Shown here: positions 15,388 through 22,229 of the stretch, one piece after another
Layout: each line of letters starts with the position of its first letter
Position numbering within the stretch: the first letter of the stretch is position 1
From: Propionibacteriaceae bacterium UBA7704
Lineage (GTDB): Bacteria > Actinomycetota > Actinomycetes > Propionibacteriales > Propionibacteriaceae
Direction of reading: 5' to 3'
NCBI GenBank assembly: GCA_002482525.1
Contig: DLGC01000010.1
Coordinates: forward strand, 14,446 to 78,445
DNA length: 64,000 nt
Notes under the pieces: model-generated
What the model saw: the letters and a program-made list of their open reading frames with translations, nothing else
Told to the model about the DNA's origin: nothing
The model's database searches: none
Program-made: the position numbers and the translations under genes

Positions 15388-17057
15388 GCGGCCGGTGTCG
15401 GCGAGGGCGACGGCTGAGCGGTGACCGCCGTCGGCTCGGTGTCGACGACCAAGACCACGCCGTCGCCGACAGCCCACCGTGTCCCTGCCGCGGGCTGCGT
15501 CCTGGCGACCACCAGCGTCGGGCTGGCGTTGTCGGGCACGCTGAAACCTGTGGTGGTCAGCAGCGTCCGAGCCGCCGCCACACTCATTCCGGCGACTGGG
15601 GGCACCCGGTTGTAGCCGGTGGCGAGCGTCACATCCACAGAATCCCCCACGGCGACCGCGGTGCCGGAAGCTGGTGATTGCGCCAATACCCGGCCGGCGG
15701 GCTCGGCGGAGTCTTTGATGCGCACTCGTCCGACCTCCAAACCGACGGCCCGGAGGGCCGCCTGCGCCGAGGCGAGGTCCCCATACAGGGCAGGGACCTG
15801 CACCTGGGCAGGGCTCGAGGCGGGCGTGTCCTTGCCGCGGGGGCTCACCGTCGGAGTCGGCGTGCTCGATGGTGTGGCACTTGCAGCCGTCGGCATCGGC
15901 ATGGCTGCCAGTGAGCCCGAACCAGCCATTCCCAAACCGATCCACGCCACGACGGCAATAGCCAATGCCGCGATCAACACCGGTCCAATCAGGCGCGCCA
16001 GGCTAGACCCGGCTTCCGCACTCGGAGTGGACGGCGGTGCCAATGTCGCCGATGGCACCGGGGCGAGGGTCTGCCGGGTCGCCGGCGACGGGCGTTCCCA
16101 CGACGCTTCCATCACCCGCGTCGGCCCATCCGTGGGACGCACCGTCACCGCAGCCAGCAGCGCCTGTCGAAACTCCTCGGCATTGGCGAAACGGCCCTCG
16201 GCAGTGGTGGCCAGGGCTTTCACCACGACCCGGTCGAGCCGCCGAGCGGACGGCAGCAACGCCGACGGCACTGGCGGCGGATCCGTCAGCCGGGCGCGGA
16301 GCGTCTCGGCCATCGTGGCACGATGAAATGGCGGCTGACCGGTCAACAGGAAGTGCAGCACCGCACCGGCCTGGTAGAGATCGCTCGCCGGCCCGACCGT
16401 GCCTCCGGATGCCTGCTCCGGTGAGAGGTATGCCACGCTGCCGACAATGGTGGTGGCCGAGCGTTGGCCGGTGGTGAGCAGCACATCGTCTCCGACCACG
16501 GTGCCGCCGGCCGCATCGGCCAGCCCGAAGTCAACCAGCCGGACTGCAGCGGCGGTGATCACCTGATCAGGTGCGACATCGTGCAGGATCACATTGCCGG
16601 GCGCGACGTCGCGGTGTACCAGCCCGGTGTCGTGGGCTGCCTGCAGGCCGCTCAAAAGCCCATCCATGACCGCCGCCGCCTGATACGGGCCCATCGGCCC
16701 ACGCTCGGCCACCCATTCGGCCACGGTGGGCCCGTCAACCGCCTCCAAGGCGATCCAGGCCCTCGGCGTCGCACCAATATCGCGCAGGCCGCTGGCATAT
16801 ACCGCAGCAACATTGGACTGGTTCACCTCGGCGAGGCGTCCGGCTTCACGCAGAAAGGCCTCCCGGAGCGCCTGGTTCTCACTCAGGGCCGGGTGCAGCA
16901 CCTTCAGCGCGACGACCCTCGGTTGGCCCTGCGCATCGAGCTGACCGAAATCCTCACAGCGGTAGACCGCCGCGGAGCCGCCAGCACCGAGGAGCTCACC
17001 GATCTGGAACCGGCCGCCGAACAGTGTCGGCTCCGGCCCGTCGGGCGAGCTGGTCAT
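15384..17057 (-). CDS. Membrane Ser/Thr protein kinase with two PASTA domains
   Basis: 557 aa. The kinase domain (about 15-280) has the G-loop GAGGSAAVY, K52, E71, HRDVAPGN (148-155), DFG (176-178) and SPE. The Lys normally found in the catalytic loop (HRDxKPxN) is Ala152, unusual for a Ser/Thr kinase. A Pro/Thr-rich juxtamembrane stretch, one membrane helix (about 383-405), a Ser/Pro linker and two PASTA modules follow. PASTA domains bind peptidoglycan fragments, so the kinase should sense wall state outside and phosphorylate proteins inside. Start ATG 17057 overlaps the stop of the lytic transglycosylase gene (ATGA). Last gene of the pst-surface operon. Confidence 0.88.
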   Translation of the reverse strand: MTSSPDGPEPTLFGGRFQIGELLGAGGSAAVYRCEDFGQLDAQGQPRVVALKVLHPALSENQALREAFLREAGRLAEVNQSNVAAVYASGLRDIGATPRAWIALEAVDGPTVAEWVAERGPMGPYQAAAVMDGLLSGLQAAHDTGLVHRDVAPGNVILHDVAPDQVITAAAVRLVDFGLADAAGGTVVGDDVLLTTGQRSATTIVGSVAYLSPEQASGGTVGPASDLYQAGAVLHFLLTGQPPFHRATMAETLRARLTDPPPVPSALLPSARRLDRVVVKALATTAEGRFANAEEFRQALLAAVTVRPTDGPTRVMEASWERPSPATRQTLAPVPSATLAPPSTPSAEAGSSLARLIGPVLIAALAIAVVAWIGLGMAGSGSLAAMPMPTAASATPSSTPTPTVSPRGKDTPASSPAQVQVPALYGDLASAQAALRAVGLEVGRVRIKDSAEPAGRVLAQSPASGTAVAVGDSVDVTLATGYNRVPPVAGMSVAAARTLLTTTGFSVPDNASPTLVVARTQPAAGTRWAVGDGVVLVVDTEPTAVTAQPSPSPTPAA

Positions 17058-17833
17058 GACGCCGCCGCGGCGTAGTCGTTGGCGAGTCTGCGCACCCGAT
17101 CCACATAATCCGAGGAGTGGTTGTAAGCCCAGATCGCGCGCGTCCAGCCCGAGGAGGTGTTCAATGCGCCGCCAGCAGCGCACAGGTAGTCGGCCGCGGT
17201 CAGCGTCGCATCGTCGATCTGATCCGGATCGGCCACGCCGTCACCACTGCCGTCGCGTCCCCACGTGCGCCAGGTCGACGGCAGGAACTGCATCGGCCCG
17301 ACCGCGCGATCCCACTGGGGGTCGCCGTCGAGGCTGCCCTGGTCGCTGTCGGTGATCCGCGCAGTGTGCCTGCCGTCCAGTCGAGGCCCGCGGATCGCCG
17401 GCTCGGCCCGGCCGGTCGCGTCCAGCACCGCGCCGTCATGGCTGCCATGGCCGGATTCCACCGCTCCGATCGCAGCCAGGGTGTTCCAGCCGATTCGGCA
17501 CGACGGCTTGTCGGTGCGCAGGGCCAGATCGGCAGCCGCGTAGGCCAGCACGGCCCGTTGTGGAATGCCGGTCACGCCGGCAACGCGCTGAGCCCAGGCC
17601 GGCGACACCTGCGCCACGTCGGTTCGGCTGGGCTCGGCATCAGCCTTGGCAGGCGACGCCGCCATTGACGGCTCCACGACGACGCCGGCTTCCGAGTCAG
17701 GCCCGGACGCGACGATTGCCGAGGTGCGTGACAGGTTGACCCCCGCGAGCAACGCGACCACGATGACCGCAGCCCCCGCAACGGTCACCACCGGACGCCA
17801 CCAGCCGGCGCGCCGCTCAGCCGAATCGTCCAT
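17054..17833 (-). CDS. Membrane-anchored lytic murein transglycosylase
   Basis: 259 aa. An N-terminal signal anchor (about 13-32) is followed by a periplasmic/wall domain of the lysozyme-like transglycosylase type. Motifs: AIGAVESGHGS with the probable catalytic Glu, GPMQFLPSTW, and AADYLCAAGGAL ... AIWAYNHSSDYV. Such enzymes cleave the glycan strand of peptidoglycan, forming 1,6-anhydromuramic ends. The start overlaps the last 17 bases of pstB, and the stop overlaps the kinase start, so it is tightly embedded in the phosphate operon. It may open the wall for the bulky surface proteins encoded upstream; that role is inferred. Confidence 0.85.
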   Translation of the reverse strand: MDDSAERRAGWWRPVVTVAGAAVIVVALLAGVNLSRTSAIVASGPDSEAGVVVEPSMAASPAKADAEPSRTDVAQVSPAWAQRVAGVTGIPQRAVLAYAAADLALRTDKPSCRIGWNTLAAIGAVESGHGSHDGAVLDATGRAEPAIRGPRLDGRHTARITDSDQGSLDGDPQWDRAVGPMQFLPSTWRTWGRDGSGDGVADPDQIDDATLTAADYLCAAGGALNTSSGWTRAIWAYNHSSDYVDRVRRLANDYAAAAS

Positions 17834-18758
17834 TGACGTAGTCGAAGGTTCGTTCGTCGACCGGATCGGTGAACATCGCCTCGGTGTCGCCGTGTTCGAC
17901 GATGACGCCCGGGGCGCCCTGCGCAGCCAGGAAGAAGGCGCACTTCTGCGATACCCGCTGAGCCTGTTGCATGTTGTGGGTGACGATCACAATGGTGACT
18001 TCGCTGCGCAGCTCGGTCATGGTGTCCTCGATCACCCGGGTGCTGGTGGGATCCAAAGCCGAGCACGGCTCGTCCATGAGGAGCACCTTGGGCTTCACCG
18101 CCAAGGAGCGGGCGATACACAGCCGCTGCTGCTGGCCACCGGAGAGGCCACCGCCGGGCTGACGAAGCCGGTCGCGGACCTCTTTCCACAGCCCCGCCGA
18201 GGTCAACGAGCGCTGCACGATCTCGTCTTTCTCGTCGCGCCCGGCTCGGCGTCCGGTGAGCTTCAGACCGGCGATGACGTTGTCGTAGATGCTCATCGCC
18301 GGGAACGGGTTCGGCTTCTGGAAGACCATGCCGATGTCTTTGCGGGCGTCGGTGAGCTTGCGATCTCGGTCGTAGATGTCATCGCCGTCCAGGAGCACCT
18401 CCCCGGCCATGCTGGCCGAAGGGATCAGCTCGTGCATCCGGTTGAGGATCCGCAGGAAGGTGGACTTTCCACAGCCCGAGGGGCCGATGAGCGCGGTGAC
18501 CTCTCCGGCCGGCATGACCAAGGAGACCCGATCCAAGACCTTGTGGGACCCGAACCAGGCCGACACCGAGCGGGCGTCGATGCTGGACAGCTGACGCACG
18601 TCCGCAGTCGGGACCGACGACTGGAGGGGAACCGTCTCGGTCACCGCCGACGCCTCGTCGGGCTCGACGAGACGTCGGAGCGATTCCCGCAGCGGAGCGG
18701 AGTTGGTCATCAATGGATCCTTATCAGGGGCGAAATCGTTGGGTAGGGGCAGGCTCAT
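17817..18758 (-). CDS. pstB: Phosphate ABC transporter ATPase PstB
   Basis: Cytosolic ATPase that drives phosphate import through PstC-PstA. Walker A GPSGCGKST, Q-loop FQKPNPFP, signature LSGGQQQR, Walker B VLLMDEPCSALDP and the H-loop VIVTHNMQQ are all present. Two starts are possible: ATG 18758 overlaps the upstream stop (ATGA) and gives 313 aa; ATG 18710 has AAGGA seven bases upstream and gives 297 aa. Typical PstB is about 255-260 aa, so either form has an N-terminal extension of 40-55 residues. It is separated from pstC and pstA by five surface-protein genes, an unusual order. Confidence 0.93.
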   Translation of the reverse strand: MSLPLPNDFAPDKDPLMTNSAPLRESLRRLVEPDEASAVTETVPLQSSVPTADVRQLSSIDARSVSAWFGSHKVLDRVSLVMPAGEVTALIGPSGCGKSTFLRILNRMHELIPSASMAGEVLLDGDDIYDRDRKLTDARKDIGMVFQKPNPFPAMSIYDNVIAGLKLTGRRAGRDEKDEIVQRSLTSAGLWKEVRDRLRQPGGGLSGGQQQRLCIARSLAVKPKVLLMDEPCSALDPTSTRVIEDTMTELRSEVTIVIVTHNMQQAQRVSQKCAFFLAAQGAPGVIVEHGDTEAMFTDPVDERTFDYVNGRFG

Positions 18759-19744
18759 AACAGGTTCGGCAAGGTGTCGACGATCAACGTGGTGGCGATG
18801 ACGCCGGCCGCGAGCAGCACCGGCGCCCCGATCAGCCAGGCCCAACGCCAACCCCAGCGTCGCCACAGCCACGCCGTCGCGCCGATGAGGGCAGCCAACG
18901 CCACGGTCGCGGCGATCGCCAGCGGCCAGCCGGACGCATCACTTCCCAGGGCACGTTCCTCACTCGGCAGCGCCGGGTAGGTCAACACCCGGGCCGAAGC
19001 TGGCTGCACGGTCGTGGATTGGGTGGCGTCGATGTACAGCACACCGGTGGGGAACAGCGGCGGTCCGTCGGCGGTGATGAGTTCGAGGCGGCCTTCGCCG
19101 GCAGCGCCGTCGGCCGGTAGCGGATCACCGGCGCGGCGCAGCCCGAAGACGGTGTAGCCGGCCACCCCTTGCCCGGTGGTCACCGTCAGGGTGTCGCCGG
19201 GCTGAAGCCGTCCCAGATTCGCGAAGGGCCCGCCGTAGCTGGTCTGGCGCCCCATGATCACCGAGGTTCCCGCCTGCCCGGGCATCACAGTGTCGCGCCG
19301 GTGACCGGGGCCTGAGCGCAGCACGGCCGCGGTCGTTCCTTCCCGGATGACCTCCGAGAGGCCCAGCCGCGGAATCTGCAGCAAGGCCACCGGAGTGCCC
19401 GCCTCGACCAGGTCGCCGTTGACATCCAACTGCCCGACCGGGGTTTCACCCTTGGCCAGTGACGAGCGCAGCTCGTCGTAGCCGTCGACCAGATCGCGTT
19501 GATGCTGCAGGCCGGAGAACACCACCGCCTGAGCGAAGAAGCTCAGCAGCAGCACCGAAATCGCAGTGATCGCCACCCCGGCTGCCCACCGGGCGTCCCG
19601 GGGTGCCAGCGGACGCGGCGGCTTGGGCTTGGGATAGCGGACTCGGCGCCACCAGGCCAACAGGCGGGCTCGCACCGTGATGCGCACCGGTTTGGTCTGC
19701 TCATCGTCGTGCACCGGTGGCAGAGCGGTAAGAGTTCCGGTCAC
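18755..19744 (-). CDS. Sortase-like (class E fold) membrane protein lacking the catalytic triad
   Basis: 329 aa. A basic N-terminus and a membrane helix (about 55-75) precede a sortase domain (about 100-265), and two further helices lie at the C-terminus. The domain matches class E sortases in LQIPRLGLSEVIREGT, SGPGH ... MPGQAG and QTSYGGPFANLGRLQPGD. However, the His of the usual AGHRTTYG is replaced (MGRQTSYG), the Cys of LTTC is Ala (ELITADG), and no Arg stands at the expected place (FPTGVLYID). It should therefore not be a transpeptidase; a scaffold or binding role is more likely. Start GTG 19744 overlaps the upstream stop (GTGA). Confidence 0.82.
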   Translation of the reverse strand: MTGTLTALPPVHDDEQTKPVRITVRARLLAWWRRVRYPKPKPPRPLAPRDARWAAGVAITAISVLLLSFFAQAVVFSGLQHQRDLVDGYDELRSSLAKGETPVGQLDVNGDLVEAGTPVALLQIPRLGLSEVIREGTTAAVLRSGPGHRRDTVMPGQAGTSVIMGRQTSYGGPFANLGRLQPGDTLTVTTGQGVAGYTVFGLRRAGDPLPADGAAGEGRLELITADGPPLFPTGVLYIDATQSTTVQPASARVLTYPALPSEERALGSDASGWPLAIAATVALAALIGATAWLWRRWGWRWAWLIGAPVLLAAGVIATTLIVDTLPNLL

Positions 19745-20364
19745 GATTCCTCCTGTCCGTGGCGCTGCCAGAGCTGGACGGCGAGCCATCCCACCGATGC
19801 GAGCACGACGATGCCGGCCGCGAGTGCGGCCCAGCCGACCCAGGAGGGGTAGGCCGTGCCCGGCCAGGTGCCGGCGCCGATGCGTCCGACGAGGAGTCGT
19901 CCCACGGCGACTCGATTTGCGCACCAGCCGGTGAACTGCACGGTGTGCCAGCCGGCGAGCGCGGATTCGGGGACGGTGAGGTCGACGCGGATTCGGCCCT
20001 TGCGGTCGGCGATCACCGTCTTCGGTGCGCCGCCGGTGCCATAGAGCACGACCTGGACCTTCTCCTTGGCTGTGAATCCGGTGGCGCGAGCCTGGGTTCG
20101 ACCGCCGGCAGCGACGACGGGCTCGGTGAAGGTGACCGGAGCACCGGTGCTGGCCGGCTGGGGTTGAAGCTGTGGTTTGGCACTGCAGTGAGTGCTGGTG
20201 CTGGGGGCGTCACTGGCCGGTTCGGCGGGCTGACGAGGGCTGTCGGCGACAGCGGAGGTCGCCACGACGGCGGCCAGCAGCAGCGCAGCAACGGCCACCG
20301 CCAGTGCGGTGGCCACCGTCGAACCGATCCGTCGGCTCGACGTCAACAGAACCTGCCAACTCAT
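19741..20364 (-). CDS. Surface protein of unknown function: signal peptide, Ig-like domain, C-terminal membrane anchor
   Basis: 207 aa, family not recognised. Hydrophobic segment at about 14-40 ending near SAVA-D (signal peptide), a Pro/Ser-rich linker, a beta-rich domain (about 70-165) with the pattern TGFTAKEKVQVVLYG ... DRKGRIRVDLTVP, and a C-terminal helix (about 174-197) followed by the short polar tail QRHGQEES. Two Cys (one in the linker, one in GWCANR) could form a disulfide. It is coupled by GTGA to the sortase-like gene, so the two probably work together in the membrane. Confidence 0.75.
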   Translation of the reverse strand: MSWQVLLTSSRRIGSTVATALAVAVAALLLAAVVATSAVADSPRQPAEPASDAPSTSTHCSAKPQLQPQPASTGAPVTFTEPVVAAGGRTQARATGFTAKEKVQVVLYGTGGAPKTVIADRKGRIRVDLTVPESALAGWHTVQFTGWCANRVAVGRLLVGRIGAGTWPGTAYPSWVGWAALAAGIVVLASVGWLAVQLWQRHGQEES

Positions 20365-20435
20365 CAGGTCGAATCACCTCCAGCCCGGTGGCCGCCCCCA
20401 CGACAGAGGGCGGCCACCGGTTGATCAATCAGGAA

Positions 20436-22079
20436 TCACTTGACCTTGAGCGTCAGCGTGCGCGAGGAGCTCGCCACGCCGGTGCTGCCGGAGTAGGTGA
20501 TCTTCATCTTGTGCTTGCCCTTGGACAGCTTCTTGGTCAGCTTGACGGTGACGATGCCCTTCTTGGAGGTGGTCACCTTGGCGCTACCGACCTTCTTCTT
20601 GCCGTCATAGACGTTCACAGTTCCGGTCGGAGCGGTCACACCGGACGCGGTGACGGTGATCTTCACCTTGCCCTTCTTGGCGTGCTTCTTGGCGTTCTTG
20701 TCGAAGCTGGCCTTGACCGAGGAGCTGATCTTGGCGACTGCAACCTTGGCGGTGGTGGCCGACGCGGAGACCGAACCGGCGTTGGCGACGATCGCGACCG
20801 AGATCGAGGTGCCGGCATCAGCGGCGGTCAGCTTGTAGCTGGCAGCGGTGGCGCCGGTGATGGTCGCACCGTTACGCATCCAGCGGTAGCTGAACGTCGG
20901 CTTGGTGACGGTTCCGGTCCAGGTGCCCGCGAAGGCGGTGAGGGTGGAACCGACCTTGGCCGAACCGTTGATGCGAGGAGCCGCGGTGGCGGTGAGCATC
21001 GGCGTAGATCCGTCGACGACGAAGCCGGCCTTCTGGGTGGTGGTACCACAGCCGGAGCCGAGGTCGCCGAAGCCGTACTCGTGGATGACGGCCACCTGCG
21101 AGCAGACCGCGGAGGTCTCACCGACGAAGGTGGACTGCAGCAGCTTGTCGGCGTCGCTGGTGCCACTCAAACGGTCGGTGGACACCACGTTGTACACATT
21201 GCGCGTCACCGAGAACGCAGTGTTCAGGGTGCCATCGCCCAGGATCGGATCGGAACCGGCGATCTTGCCCAGGATCACCTTGTTGGCGCCGACGGTGTTG
21301 GTGACGACCCCGTTGGTCTGCGCGATGTAGGCCGCAACCGAGAAGGGTGCGATCTCGCCGACAGCATCAATCGTGGTGCCTTCATTCTCCTGGAAGGTGG
21401 TGGTGATCCACGCAACCTGAGTCTCAGACAGGCCCAGGGTCTTCAGGAAGAAGGAGCGGCTGCCCGAACCCGTCTGCGGCAGCAGCGGGACGTAGTTGTG
21501 GCTCAACCCGTCGGTACCGGTGTAGCTGGTCGTTGTGCCGTCGAAGATGGCGGTCAACTGGGCCACGGTCAGATCCGAGGGCACCGCGGCTGCCGAGTCG
21601 GTGTTGGAGTAGGCGTAGCTCAGCGCATCCTTGGCGAAGGGGATGAAGGTGAGATCGGTACCGGCAGCCGAGGGCCCGCTCGACGAACGCGAGTAGTCCA
21701 ACTGGCCGGTGATGTCGACGCCGTTCGCCGCCGGGTAGGTCAGGCCCTTGATGGATGAGGTGAGCGCCTTCTGTCCGGAGCCCGATCCGTTCGGGCGAGT
21801 GAAGGGCAGGCCGTCCGCGCGGGTCTGGATGAGGTCGCCAGGCAGACCGGTGGTCGGATTGACGGCATCGTAGGAGCCGAGAATCTTGTTGCCCGAGCCG
21901 TCCTTGATCGCGTCAGCCATCCCATTCATTACCGACTGGGTGGTGTCGCTGCCGACACCGACCAGGGGCCGGTAGGTGGGCGTGCCCGAAGGGTCGGCGT
22001 AAGCGGGTGCCACGCCGAAGGCCACCGTGCACGCGAGTGCACCGGTGAGCACGCTGAGAGCCAGCTTGTTGGCTTTCAT
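20436..22079 (-). CDS. Secreted PstS-like binding protein fused to Ig-like domains
   Basis: 547 aa. A signal peptide (1-29, cleavage near AYA-D) precedes a periplasmic-binding-fold region (about 35-370) beginning GVGSDTTQSVMNGM, with further PstS-type features (RSSSGPSAAGTDLTFIPFAKD, LLPQTGSGSRSFF). Two Ig-like modules follow: one with SYRWMRNGATITGA (about 375-460), the other a Lys-rich Ig3-like domain (about 460-547). No lipobox and no membrane anchor, so it is released or held by partners. GGGAG upstream fixes ATG 22079. The Ig module is the same type as in the nearby LRR and 31249 proteins. The ligand is unknown, but the locus suggests phosphate or a phosphorylated compound. Confidence 0.82.
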   Translation of the reverse strand: MKANKLALSVLTGALACTVAFGVAPAYADPSGTPTYRPLVGVGSDTTQSVMNGMADAIKDGSGNKILGSYDAVNPTTGLPGDLIQTRADGLPFTRPNGSGSGQKALTSSIKGLTYPAANGVDITGQLDYSRSSSGPSAAGTDLTFIPFAKDALSYAYSNTDSAAAVPSDLTVAQLTAIFDGTTTSYTGTDGLSHNYVPLLPQTGSGSRSFFLKTLGLSETQVAWITTTFQENEGTTIDAVGEIAPFSVAAYIAQTNGVVTNTVGANKVILGKIAGSDPILGDGTLNTAFSVTRNVYNVVSTDRLSGTSDADKLLQSTFVGETSAVCSQVAVIHEYGFGDLGSGCGTTTQKAGFVVDGSTPMLTATAAPRINGSAKVGSTLTAFAGTWTGTVTKPTFSYRWMRNGATITGATAASYKLTAADAGTSISVAIVANAGSVSASATTAKVAVAKISSSVKASFDKNAKKHAKKGKVKITVTASGVTAPTGTVNVYDGKKKVGSAKVTTSKKGIVTVKLTKKLSKGKHKMKITYSGSTGVASSSRTLTLKVK

Positions 22080-22132
22080 TCGAATCTCCCTTAGAGTTTC
22101 AGTTTCGGACAACCTTCTGGCTGCCTCGAACT

Positions 22133-22175
22133 CCCCCATCCCGAGTAATGCTTTCCACGGCTATCGGGATGGGGG
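22133..22175 (-). terminator. Perfect 12-bp hairpin between two surface-protein genes of the pst operon
   Basis: CCCCCATCCCGA (22133-22144) pairs perfectly with TCGGGATGGGGG (22164-22175) across a 19-base loop. It lies in the only large gap (150 bp) inside the pst-surface operon and has no T tract, so it may be a partial terminator, attenuator or mRNA-stabilising processing site rather than a full stop. Confidence 0.55.
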
Positions 22176-22229
22176 TTCTTCCGTTCCACGGCTGGTGCCG
22201 AAGCGGGAAGTTGTAGGGGCTGCGTCGAC

